Positions 1-12,105 of a stretch of 64,000 bases of DNA are shown here, in pieces. The stretch's first letter is position 1. Every line of letters starts with the position of its first letter. The DNA comes from Coix lacryma-jobi var. lacryma-jobi (Eukaryota; Streptophyta; Magnoliopsida; Poales; Poaceae). Below the pieces are notes generated by a model, which did no database searches, was not told the DNA's origin, and saw only the letters and a program-made list of their open reading frames with translations. The position numbers and the translations under genes are program-made. The DNA lies in assembly GCA_009763385.1 (NCBI GenBank), contig CM019825.1, forward strand, positions 24,680,663 to 24,744,662, in the 5' to 3' direction.

Positions 1-3000
1 TGGCTGGCTCACCTGCATCACTCAGACGAGCATCACCACCAATTTGTGTTGAATCAGGACCATTGCTTGGAGTTTGTGCTTGACCTGATGGAGGTGTCTT
101 CTTCTCATCTACAATGGCACTATGCTCTTTAGAAGTAGATCCTTCAGAAGTATGTCCAGCACGAGAGGCTTCTTCTTGGCTAGCAATAAGTGGGCTTCCC
201 AATTTTCTGATCTGACCATCGTCAAGGGAAGATTCCTGATCTGTTGATAAGGCATTACTTTCATCTGGTGTTGATCTTGTAACCTGACGGGAAACATTTG
301 CCAGTGGTGCACTCCTTTGATTAGCAGCGGCAGCATCCGTATCTTCTTCCCTTGGTTCAGCAGAGGCAAATGATTTTGTGGCATTGGCAGATTTTTCATC
401 TGAAATGAAAGAAACAGATGTGGAAGGGCAGTTTTATTATTTTTTGAAACAAGAGCAGTTCTATTTCAGTATCCCTTTTTCCTACTAAACCAGAAACAAA
501 GGTGTGCCTTTAGTTAACTAACAGGAAACATACTAAAACATTACCAGATACAGCAATTTTTTGTTCTGCTGGGGCAGCTTCGCCATGTGTTTGTGAGGAA
601 CCAAGCTGAGTTTCTGGTTGTGCAAGATCAGCAGAACCTTGACCTGAAAGTTTGATTTTAATAGTGAGTTTTGTCACAGCCTATAGCTACTGCACCATAC
701 GGCGACAGTTACCTGATGAGGCAGATTTCTGCTCTGCAAGAGCTGCTTGACCAGGTGCACTACTAGGTGTGACGTAACGAGCATCTGGAGTTGTTGATGG
801 TTTCACCGACTGAACATTTTCCAGCTCAGTATGTAAGGAATCTCGAGCCACACTAGGTGATAGTGCTTGAGTTGCAGACGTTACTTCTTTCCCTTCAACT
901 GATAAAGGTCTTCTGGCAGGTTCAGTGGTACCGGTTCGGCGAACCTCGCCATAGGTAGCTTTAGTGTTAAGTGTGTCTTCTGATGGCATAGCTTGGTTTC
1001 TATCTGGCATGTCTTGTTGACCAATGATTGTTGGTGGTGCCTTGGTCTGTTCAGCAGTGGGAATAACAGTTTGCGCTTTCCCAGGTTCACCAGAGATCGA
1101 CTGTTCTGAAGGAGGTGATTCTCGATCTAAAACAGAGAAAGCAATGTCAGGTGTAGCAGGTTTTTTTTTATGTGGAATGGAATCATCAATATGTTTTTCT
1201 CTCATGTTAAAAGAGAGACTAATTACCTGACGGGGCAAATTTCTTTTCAGCAGGACCTACTTCGCCTGGTGTGAAAGGAGATCTGACATGAGAATCTTGT
1301 TTTCCACTTGAAACCAACGGAGTAATTGACTCAACAGTCTGTTGATCATCGGGAGTGAGTTCATGAACTTCTGCCGAGGCAAGTTGGGTATCTGAGGTGG
1401 GAAAAACTCTTGTGCCTTTTGGAGATGTCATTTCTTCTTGACCAGGGATTGCTCGTGATGCGTGTGAAACATGTTCTTGATTTGGAACAAATGGTTTTCC
1501 TGAATCATCAATGTGGTGGTTATCAGGAGTTACCTCCTGGATTTTCCCTATAACACCCTGGGTATCTGAGGCTGGAATTCCAATTGTGCTTGGTGCAGAT
1601 GGTCTGGCTTGTTGCCGAAAAATCATTTGAGGCGCATTAGTATAATTAGTTGCAGAAACATTACCGTCTGCCTTTATTGGTTCAACAGGGAAAGGAGGTT
1701 GTGCAGCACGAGCTGATACTTTATCTAAAATCCAGAAAGAAAAATGTTACTTTTGAGGAATTATTCATGCTCCAAATCTTCTCTAGGCTAGTCAGTAGTA
1801 GTTTTTAGACAAAAGAAATCAGTTACCTGACGGAGTGGATTTCTGTTCAGAATGGGCTACTTCAGCTGGTACGACGGCAGCACGTTGGGGATCTGTGGAT
1901 GCTGGGTGAGCTGCAGGCACTGTTGTTTCTTGGTCAGTTACAGTTGGGTCAGCTGCGGATATTTGGCTACCAATTTCATGACCTTCAGGAGTTTCTCTCT
2001 TAGTAGGTTCTGAAGCAGGATGAGCATCTTGACTTGATGTTTGCGTTTGTGTTGGTTCTCCAACTCTTTCATCAATAATTGACCGCTTGGCAAACTTATC
2101 ACCCATAGTGGCAAGATCATCCACAGAAGCTCCTGGAAATGATGGTGAAGCATGTTGAACACCAGATATTTCTGCTTCTATTGGTATGGGTGGTTCCACT
2201 CTTTGCTCATCAGATTTTTGCTGACTCACTGGTGTTGGCTTCTCATCAACGGTTGACTTGGCCGCCTCATCATCACCAGAACTACTAGTCACATCATATA
2301 ATGGTGCAGATGAACGTTGCCATTTATAAATGGCGGATGGTTTGCTAGACAAATCTCTGTGGAGAACTGCATCATATGATGGTTCAGAGGGAGGATGGAC
2401 TTGGGAAGTTAGTTCTCTAGTCGAAAGAGGTGGTGCCACTTTCTGGTCATCGGTGGTGTCTTTTCTATATGGCTGTTCAACACTGAAGTCACCATGAGTT
2501 TTTTCTCTTGCTGGTTCTGAAGCATTTGATTTCTCAACAAAAGTATTTGGAGCATCAGAAGCTTGTTGATGCTTTCGTATAGAACCATCTGCTTTCTCAC
2601 CAGCTGGGATGGTTTGAGTTTGCTCCTGGCTGTCTTGTGCTACCAGAGGCTTCTTCTGGTAAATAGAGGATGCCTTCTCCTCCTTAACAGAGCCAGGGCC
2701 TATAGCTTCTTCATAGGCACCTCTAGATTTCTTGGAAGTGCCAAGAACATCTGGAGTCTGTATTGTATCACCTGTTGGACCACGGACATCTTCAGCTGCT
2801 GCCTGTCTTGATGGAGCACTTGCTTTCCAACGATCAGAAACTTGTTCTCCGGCTGTACCTGCCCATTTGTCCAACATTTGTTGTCGGTCAGGAACAGTTT
2901 TTCTACCTTTCATCCCTTTGTCCCAAGTATCTTTCACTTCTGCATGCCTTGGAGTAGGAGCAGGTTGTTGAGGGTACATAGGTTTTGCACTAGATGGTGT

Positions 3001-6000
3001 AGACTCCGCAACCTTTGCTTCTTTGAAGGTATCTTTAGCCACATCATGAGCTGACAAATTGGCGTCATGAACATCTTCATGGACCATGGCTTGAAGATGG
3101 TCTGAAGATTTCTCTCCAGGTGCACCAGTCTTTCTTTCTCCATGTGTGGTTTGGGCATCCCTTGACACCATTTTCTGTGATTCAGGAATGGTTACTCTAC
3201 TTTGTCTGCCTTTGTCCTTAGCATCTTTAACTTCTGCTTGCCTTGGAGGAGGAAAAGGAGCTCGCTGTGTGTACATGGGTTTTGCACTTGTTGGTGTAGA
3301 GTCAGGAAGTTCTGTTTCTTGAAAGATATTTTTATCACCACCAGGTGCAATTTGCCATGACACAGAAGCAGTTTTGGCAACTTGTATGTCTTCTTCATCA
3401 TAAGGATATCTCTTTTGGGATGATGTATCTGACCTAGAAGAATCCTCGACCTTTTGTCTTCGTGGAGAAACAGGTGCTCTCCAAGCATCTAAAGGCTGCT
3501 CAGTTGATGATGCTTCATCGGCAGTCTTTGATTCTTCAAAGATGTCATTATCATCTTGGGCAGCTTTCTTCTTAGGTGTTGGTGCAGTCCCTCTTGGTTG
3601 CTTGCTGGCATCTTCAGAAGTTGGGTATCTTGCTTTGGATGGAGGAGTCTGGTATCTTGTTTGGGAAGGTGGGGCCACACTGTGATATCTTGTTTCTTTG
3701 AAGGCGTCATCAGTTGTTTCTTGCTTCCGTGGAGGAGCATCATCCCTCTCAAAATATGAAGGTTGCACTTGGAATGATGATGAAGACTCAGAAACTTTTG
3801 TTTCTTCTTTGACATCTCCAGCATCATGGTCTGTCATTTGCCATGGGGTAGAAATTTTGTCTTTAGCTTGCTTGGAAGTATCTTCAGCTCCAGGATATCT
3901 CGTTTCAAATGGTGCAGTAGCATGACAGGCACCATCTAAATCTTGTCTTGAGAGAGAAGATTGAGAAGTATATGAAAATCTCTCACTGGATATAGTGGAA
4001 TCTGCAGCCTGTGATTCATCAAATATCTCCCTAGCATCTTGAGGTTCTCCCTGCCTTGGTACAGAACCATGGTCTCTAGGTTGCTTGCTGGTATCTTGAC
4101 CACCTGGATATGCTGCTTGGGATGAAATTCTCCTGCGAGCATCTTTAGCTGCTGCTTGCCTTGATGGAGTAACACCATGTTCTTGTGTAGAAGGGGGCAG
4201 TAAAGCATCTCTCTGATCAGAAGATGCATAATCCTCAAGTTGAGACAAGACATCTCGACTCATTGGTTCTTGAGGATCAGAATGTGAGGTTGCCTGTTCT
4301 GAATCTTGTGATGGATACTGCTGCACATTTTGTCTTGGTTTTCCTTGTTGAGTAGACACTAAATGATCAGCATCATGTTTTAGGTCATCAGGGGAAATAT
4401 CACTAGGAAGAGGCTTCTTTGTTCGAGGAATTAAGGTAGAAGATGACACGGTATCAGTAGGAGGAACCAATATTGTCCGAGGCTCTGTTATGATCTGCTT
4501 TCTAGAGTATACCCGAATTGAGTCAGCAGAGGTTCTAGGATCCTCTTCCTGCTGCTGCTGCTTCTTGAGTTCTTCTTGTTTGTTCTGCTCCTCCACCCTC
4601 TTCATATATCTCAGTACTTGCTTCCACGAATCCCGTCCAGAAATAGCATCCCACCACCTCCTTACATTTTTCCTTGAATCATAAAGGTAAAGAAACTTGC
4701 TAGACGCTTTGATATAGTGGGAGTTTGGCAGGTGAACAAGGTCGGCAAGAGTGAACTTGTTTCCAACAAGGAATTCACTGTCACCGAGCCTTTGCTCATA
4801 AACTTCCAGAACCTCTTCTAGCTTCCTTGTATGAATGTCAATATCATCATCTTCTTCTTCACCCAGGGGAAAGGCCAAATGACAAAACAAGGCCCGGCTC
4901 GGAGGGTTGAAAGCATGCTCCTCGTTGTGGAGCCATTGCTCTACTGAAGCCCTCTCAAGGGCATCTTTCCCAAGGAGGAATGGATATCCTTGATGTTCGT
5001 ACTTTTCTGCTATATAACGGCAGATTTCTCTGGATTCTGAAAATAGAAGGCAGAACCATCAGCCTTAAGTGAAGTGCATGTTTACATTTTTTATTTATGA
5101 AGGCTAGTCTTCAATAATGCAAGTAAAGTATAGAGTGGTTTTGTATCACTTGTAAGAATGTATTAGAACTCTCAAAGAAGTTTGATAAATGAGCGCATAA
5201 AATTTAAATTCCATTTCAATATTGCTGATTTTCTGAACCCACTTTTCTGCTGACTGGCAAGAAATGGATCCCTACCACTTCATGTATATATTACTATCAC
5301 CTAATAAGGACTAACTATTATGAGCAGTTCATAATGAATTCAATTCCTCCCCTATATTTGTATGTTTACAGTTACAACTATAGTTTTGTTTCTAAAATCC
5401 TGAGTGCTGTCAAATTAACTGTGTTCGCAACTGGAGAACTGATAAAAGTTTCCTTCTAACTTTAGCAAATGAAGACTCAACTTTTACAGCATTCGTCGGG
5501 ATGTGCACATGGTTAGTGAAAACATAATCGTGTCCTAGGATGACAAAGAGCAACATGTTGCTAGTCTTAGTCTATCCATAATTCTACACACTAAAAGTAA
5601 TATCCTAATATTAGCATGTTAATCAAGAAAGGAAGATACGATGCTTTACATTTTGTGGCAAGCAAACAGTACTGTATCATATTAGTTATACACTTTGTTG
5701 GCACATATTTTGTTAATCCTATAGCATCCAACTGCATGTCCACAAAAAAGATTAACTCTTTTGGATATAACATATTTTTACCTTTTAGGCTATTGTAGAG
5801 CTAAGTTAATGCAAACCTGCTAGTTGTTCTACATGATCAAAATGTATTAAGCTATTGTCATTCAGTTGCTACTCACAAGTATATACCCAAATTTGAAATC
5901 TTGAAAGAACAAAAAATGAATATAATCAAGCATTATTATCTACTCACTCCATTTCATATTGCAAGTCTTTTTAGCTTTGTCCTAAGTTACACTTGTTTAA

Positions 6001-7193
6001 CTTTGACCAAGTATATTAATACATAATGTATCTAATGAAACTAGTTTGACGTTATAGATGTTTGTGTATTTTTCTATAAACTTGGTCGAAGTTAGGCTCT
6101 GTTTGGTTCCTAGGAATTAAGAGGAACTGGAAAGTGATCTAATAATAAAATAGGAAGCACTTTCTAGATATTGGTTTCAATTCATGGGATCCAAACAGGC
6201 CTTTGGAGAAATTTGACTTAGGACAAAACTAAAATGACCTATAATTTGGAATGGAGTATAGGTTATATAATTATAAATGTATTGCCACATTTCATTCACA
6301 ACTGAAGGCCAATCTTATGCCCTCTCAGAGTTGCATCCATGTGTTTACACGTTATTAATCAAAAATATATATATACTGATTTCATTGCTAGCCAATGTTT
6401 GCTGCAAAAGAACATTTAAGTAAAGCTTTCACAAATCCAGCTTATAAACAAGTTCAGTAACGCTTTTTATGGACATAAATCTCCAAATTCTAGTTACTGA
6501 TAGAGTGACTTAGTGCATTGGCTAATTTGTTGCCACCAAGCATTATTTTAGAGAACTGATTGGCAATGGCACACACTTTGAACAAGCAGGAGACAAGCTA
6601 CAATACTAAAATGAATGCATACATGATATGATGAAAATCCCTCTCCTTTTTGGCAAACAAGTAGGCTCAAGAATATATTTGTAAGTGTTAATAGATTGGT
6701 CTAAATTTATGCCAGGCTTAGCCATAGATACCCTTCTGACAATTAAACAACCTACCTACTAACTTGCCTTTTTTAGCGCATGCAAACTAGAATATTATCT
6801 GGCAGTAGAAATAGAAAATATAAGCTCCAAGAAATGAAGGTCCGACATGGAATGGTAAGTTTTTTGCCAAAAATGAAGTGTTACCTTCTAGAAATGTAGG
6901 GCCATCATAGAATGGAACTGGAGCATGTGATGATGCCTGCAGTACGCAGAGAATGAAAATGGAAGAACAAGATTGTTCACATCTTCAAAAATATTCTTCG
7001 TGCCAGAAAAATTACTAGAATTGGTGACTTCAAATACCTGCAGTCTGAGTAAGCTCTTGTAAGAGGCTGTGTGAGTCTCAAACTTGACATCCTTCTCATA
7101 AAGGCATGCAAGCACCCTTGAAACATCAGGTAAGACAAAAGATTTCTCATGATAAACCTGCACAATTGGTGCTCCAATACCAAGTCCTACCAT
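1..7193 (-). CDS. Phi-like glutathione S-transferase fold with giant disordered C-terminal tail (partial, 3' end outside window)
   Basis: Seven coding exons with GT/AG junctions: 7038-7193, 6885-6936, 1827-5036, 1227-1724, 713-1126, 545-643 and 1-399 (continues off the edge); at least 1,609 codons. Residues 1-~69 form a thioredoxin-like GST N-domain ending in FLEESREICRYIAEKY, with the glutathione-contacting Glu-Ser pair at 70-71. Residues ~88-217 are the helical GST C-domain, with the FTLADL N-capping box at 164-169. The start MVGLGIGAPIVQVYH was chosen because the fold begins there, although the frame is open upstream. The position aligned to the phi-class catalytic Ser seems to be Leu/Pro (KSFVLPDVSRVL), so activity is doubtful. 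A normal phi GST has about 215-225 residues; the remaining ~1,390 are charged, Pro/Ser/Gln-rich, disordered-looking and repetitive. Exons 3-6 all end in a (E/K)K..(S/P/V)SG-like signature at a phase-1 junction. The fold is certain by motif; the function of the tail is unknown. Confidence 0.93.
5943..6256. mobile_element. Stowaway-type MITE in intron 2 of the GST gene
   Basis: The ends read CTCACTCCATTTCATATT and, inverted, CTCCATTCCAAATTATAGG. TA lies on both sides, the Stowaway/mariner target. Diverged ends suggest an old copy. It is interrupted by a smaller element. Confidence 0.75.
6095..6201. mobile_element. Small MITE nested in the Stowaway copy
   Basis: Terminal inverted repeats GGCTCTGTTTGG and CCAAACAGGCC are flanked by TTA on the left and TTT on the right. 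This fits a Tourist/Harbinger-type MITE with a slightly decayed TWA target duplication. Its position splits the Stowaway element, so it inserted later. Confidence 0.6.
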
Positions 7194-9800
7194 GGTGGCA
7201 TGAACATTGGTGACAATGCTGGAATGGTATGAAAGTAAACATATAATTCCCTTGTTCTCAAATATATTAGGTTCCCTGCCTCTCTCGTCAAGCAAAGAGA
7301 AGATGCTTAAAGTGCGAACAGAAAAGGAAACCAATGGAGGATGAGAACAGAACATAATTATAAGAAAAATAAAGAGAAAAGCAAAAGCTAAAGCAAACAA
7401 ATTCTGAGTGAGTAGCAGTTGACCTTTAAGCTATGGCATAACCCCTCTTCTTAATATGTTCTGCAGCATCAGATTTTACCACCAAGAAATTTATATATGG
7501 TCAATATTTTCAGGAACCAGATCATAGGGCACCCTATAATTAACTAATTACTGTCAAAATATGCAAAGATCGATGAAGTAACAGAAAAACTGCATCATAT
7601 ATAAAAATATGAGTTTGGTAAACCAAAGGAGTGTATTGTGGCACACACTAAATGAGATTGGGCACTTATGGACGATGTAATGTCTCTTCGTAAAATAGCT
7701 TTGAAACTGGTCGTGGCCGAACAGAGAATGTATGGGACTGGTGGCAGATTGATGTAATTGCCCGTTTGGCACAAAACAGCTTCAAAACAGCCCATGAAAC
7801 TGGTGGAGAAAGCTGTGCCAAACAATTGATATATGTCGTGTCATCATCTACAAGAAGTTTATCTGAAATTCAGGCAGCATGCAAAACCTCAGCAGTAAAT
7901 TAAACTGTAGAGAAGTATAATAAAACCCTGGAGGCATACCTTATAAACAATGCAATCAGAGGACAGATGCCAAGAGCTAAAGCTTAAAGGCACTGACCTC
8001 TCAGCTGCATAACCACTTTATTCATTCCTTGGACCTTTCATTAGAGGACAAGGACTATTGTGGGAGCAGAAAAGCAATGCTAATAATGCAAGTTTAGTAT
8101 CAGGAGCATACCTCTAAGAGTATCACAACCCATCCAACAGGATGGATGAACGTCATTTCATGCCAATACAAAAATATATCATGTATCTCGATTCTCGCAG
8201 CAGTGCAGGAACAAAATCTGGGCACAAGAGAGCTTGCAACTTTACTCATCTTCGTTCAGAGTAGAATTGAGCAGCAGGTGCCTTATTCAGGGACTAAGGG
8301 TATTGCAACCTTTTCCTTCTCAAAAGCAAATGAATAATAAAGAGCAACATAACGTGGGAACCTCAAACAGTACAATTAATAGCATGCACAGAACAGATGC
8401 AGAGCGTTCAAACTTGTAGACAGCATGTAAAAGCTAACTGAACTCCGGAAGAATCATAACATGCCCAGAATTAAGATTATTGTTTCAGCTATGAAAGGAT
8501 CACAACTTGCTAAAAAAGCAACTGTTTACAATTTACAAGAATTCTGTTCCTACATTACATATACAATGAAACCCAGAAGTAACAAGCAAAAAAAAAATTG
8601 ACAATTTCCGGTGTTACACGATTCCAGCTCAAAAAAATGGTCTGTTTAAGTAAACTGCAGCAGTTCTTAATCAATAGTGTACTGGTATTGGAGCCCGAAA
8701 TACTAAGGAACTGGCAATGATCATTGCTCAAAACCTCATGTCCATCAAAGTGAGTGGAACTGTTGACACTTTCACCATTACAGTGTCTCCTCGGTACAGA
8801 ATGACCCCCTATTTTTCTCATTATGCTATCCCTCGTTTTTCATCAACCTGTCCCACTGGCTGACAAGAAGAGGAAATCTCCATTCGTTGTAAGTTAGCCT
8901 TAGTTCATTAACATGAACCTCCCCTCCAGGACTGATATGAGTTTATAACATTGCAGAGAAGTTGATTCACTTGAACAGGATTTTCCGGTGATTCATTCTT
9001 CAGGAGTGCAGCAAACTCTGCATGGGTATTGGTAGCTGTTGTAAAAGCCATAGACCCTCAGTCCCTGCAAAGTTAACCACGGATAAAAAAAGATTCCTGC
9101 GAAGGATGCTCGCTATATATGGTCTACAACGTACCAGGATCAGCCAAGGAATCACAAAATCATACATAGACAAACCTTCAAGCTTCCTGGCCCTCGGATG
9201 AAACAGCCCATGCCGTGCCCCAGTAGGTAGCACCAACCCCAACCCAATCAAAAGCATAAAGCACCTTTCGAACGGTTTCCAAAGACATTGCATCCCAAAG
9301 ACAGCAGTGAGCCAGAAACTAACCTCCACAATTTATCACTATCAGTAGCGTGTAGTGGAGCGGCTGTCTAGGCAGAACAAGAGAGTATACTCCGCTCTGC
9401 TTATCGGAGTTGTCGCCGTGGCGCATGCGGGAAGCCCCATTGGACGACGCCGCGGCGTCCACGGAGCGGATCAGCGGTTCACGAGCTCCGAGTCAAACAA
9501 GGAGCAGCACAGTGTGGCGGCGACGCGAGAAGCGAGCCCGAGCCTCGCAGTCGCAGGCGACGAGCGGTCCGAACACCTCTGGGATGGCATTGTGCGGCAG
9601 GGGGGCAGGCTTGAGAGAGGAGACTGGGGAGCTTGCTGGAGGCGAGGAACCGGAGTCATAGAAGACGCATCGTGTATCGCAGAGGCCGGAGACAGGCGAG
9701 GAGGAAGTAGCCTACGGCTGATTTAACCGCCGGAGACGGCGACGGCGGCGAGAGTAGGGGGGTGATTGACCGGAGTGGAGGGAGAAATTGTGCAAGGGGG
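7194..9800 (-). promoter_or_regulatory. 5' leader and putative promoter of the GST-tail gene
   Basis: No credible coding exon lies upstream of the GST start. On the minus strand several splice-like sites are visible: an acceptor near 7866 and GT donors near 7937 and 8109. This is compatible with a spliced 5' UTR. A GC-rich block at about 9360-9850, unlike the AT-rich surroundings, is the best promoter/first-exon candidate. ORFs across this block have no recognisable domain. This is inference from composition and splice-like sites; transcript data would be needed to fix the start site. Confidence 0.35.
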
Positions 9801-9849
9801 CCGACAGGTGGGTCCGGACGTAACCGGCCCGGCGGGTCCGGCCGATTGC

Positions 9850-10568
9850 TGCGTGCGGGCTACTCCGTCAGTCCGAAAAAAATACAGTACAATCGTAGAA
9901 CGAGACACGTTTACCGATGCTTTGATAAAATTATCAAAATAACTCTATAAAATTGTAACTGTCAGATATTTAAAAAATAAAAAAGGATAAAAGGATAACT
10001 ATAGTTATCTTATATATAGAATTGTATTTCTTTTTGAACAAATTTTAAACTTTAAAATTGTATTTATTTTGAGAGTAGTTTTTTTGGCAACAGAAAATTC
10101 TTCAGCCCGTAGTGAAGCATTGGATGTACATGTATTTAGCTAAATCCACATGTATTGAAGTGTATTTGAACTAGATTTCACCCCAATCCATGTGATTTGA
10201 GGTAGATACATGCGCATCCAAACAAGGCCTTAGTAGAATCCTAGCACAGAACTTTGTTAGAAGTATAATACGACAATGGTGGGGTTTTTTTTTTCTTCTA
10301 CTAGAGCTGCTCGTGAGTGCTTATACTAGAGCTGCACGTGATGAACAAAAGGAACGAACCAAAGAAACTCTGATCTCACATGACTTTATTCGTTTCTTGG
10401 GCCCTTTCGTCAAGCAAAAGAGAAGAAAAGCATCGCGGATGGTGCAAGTATGGCATCACATGTTTAACTCTTTCTAGTGTCACTCCTCGAATCATTAGTG
10501 TCGACGAAGACTGTACACATGTTCAAGAGAACCCAACTTTGTTCTAAGCAGAGCCCATGCAGAGTGTC
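9850..10568. other. AT-rich intergenic stretch without a gene
   Basis: Nothing coding is seen here on either strand. The stretch separates the upstream region of the GST gene from the 3' flank of the kinase gene and holds only poly-A/T runs and a short GGCCTTAGTAG-type MITE-end-like remnant near 10227. Confidence 0.6.
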
Positions 10569-10571
10569 TTA

Positions 10572-11220
10572 GGCCTTATTTAGTTTCGGACTATAAAATG
10601 GTGTTGTATGAGGTGTTCGTATACTAAAAAAAAACAAATTACAGAATTGATCCGTAAATCACGAGACGAATTTTTTAAGCCTAATTAATTTGTCATTAAC
10701 ACATGTGTTACTGTAGCGCTTTAGTGTCAAATCATTAACTAATTAGATTTAAAAGATTTATCTCGCAAATTACACGTAAATTGTATAATTAGTTAATTTT
10801 TAGTCTATATTTAGTATTTCGTACATATGATCAAAGATCCGATTTGAGTATATGACAAGGCGTAAAGTTTTTGAATCAAAACTTTTCACCTATCATATCA
10901 AATGTTTGGACAAATACATGAAGTATTAAATGTAGACGAAAAAATAACTAATTTCATAGATTTTCTTAAGCCTAATTAGTCCATAATTTGATTATGTTGT
11001 GCTACAGTAAATATATGCTAATAACAGATTAATTAATTTTAATAAATTTGTCTCACGATTTTTCTGACGAAATATGTAATTTGTTTTTTTATTAGTCTAT
11101 TTTTAATAGGTTAAATTAGTGCCACAACATTTGATGTGACATCTAAAAACTTTTCGCTCGCTAACTAAATACCCATCCAAAAACTTTTCATCCACCAACT
11201 AAATACCCCTAAACAAGGCC
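10572..11220. mobile_element. Tourist-like (PIF/Harbinger) MITE
   Basis: It starts GGCCTTATTTAGTT and ends CTAAACAAGGCC, flanked on both sides by TTA, the 3-bp Harbinger target duplication. The interior has two related halves in similar order (ACGAATTTTTTAAGCCTAAT-like and CTGTAGC-like blocks). A related partial copy lies at about 19060-19345. Confidence 0.8.
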
Positions 11221-11643
11221 TTATTCTGTTGTTCAGTTTGGCAATGAGAACCCAACTTTGTTTTGAGCAGAGCACATGCAGAGTGCCTTATTCTGTTCTT
11301 AGCAATTTAGGAGAAGCTCTGCCAGAGCAGATTTCAGGCTAAATTTAGGAGCAGCTCTGCCAAACAGTCTTAAATGAGAAGTAATTTTTTATTGACTCTG
11401 TCCAGTAATTCTCTAAAATAAACTAGAAAGCTAGAAGCTGAAAAAAGTAGTGTTTTCTGACTCCACACCGCAGAATCACTAGAGAAACAATCAATTTCAG
11501 GCAGAAAATCACTTCCTATAGAGCTTCCATAGAGAATCTAGAGGAGCTCTAACAAACTGGACCTGAACTTGTCGAGTTGTTTCACTCCATAACACACCAT
11601 GGAGGCATGTCCACAAAAGAATGACGACACCTTATATTTATAA

Positions 11644-11768
11644 GGCCCCGTTCGGATATTTGGGATGGCTCTTTGGAAAAATTCCATCCGGATTGTTAGT
11701 TTTAATTTGAATAAGAAAGTAAATCTGGAATATTTCCTGGACCCGGAATACGCTAACCGAACGGGGTC
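11644..11768. mobile_element. 125-bp MITE with TAA target duplication
   Basis: Near-perfect terminal inverted repeats GGCCCCGTTCGG and CCGAACGGGGTC are flanked by TAA on both sides. It lies downstream of the kinase gene's stop codon. A Tourist/Harbinger affiliation is inferred from the 3-bp target duplication. Confidence 0.75.
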
Positions 11769-12105
11769 TAAAAGAAAAGATGTTAAATGATGGAATGGGA
11801 TCTTAAAAGAATCATGCCACGACCTGAATCTGGCTTATTATTTTCATCTACAGCAAGATTACACTCTGTTAGAGAAATCAGTTCCCCAAGCTTCATGTCC
11901 TATGTTGCATTGTGTAATGAAACTCAGGAGTAACAAACAGATAAGCAGCTGCAGCTAAAAATTTGCCACTTCAGTCAACAGCAGCTGCAGCAGGTCTGTA
12001 TTTCTGTGTAATGGCGCTGACGTGCGAGGAACAGGGGCTGGTTGTAGCTCAGGTTCTTCAGGGTGGACCGAGGCCATGTACATTTCACAAGTCTTCAACC
12101 GTGTC

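Noticed and set aside
6888..7400. Extended upstream start for the GST protein (about 69 more residues)
   Set aside because: The frame is open by chance; the extension is hydrophobic, AT-rich and unlike any GST, while the later Met fits the fold exactly.
9355..9726. Plus-strand 123-codon ORF near the GST upstream region
   Set aside because: No domain and lies in the GC-rich block that best fits the promoter/leader of the minus-strand GST gene.
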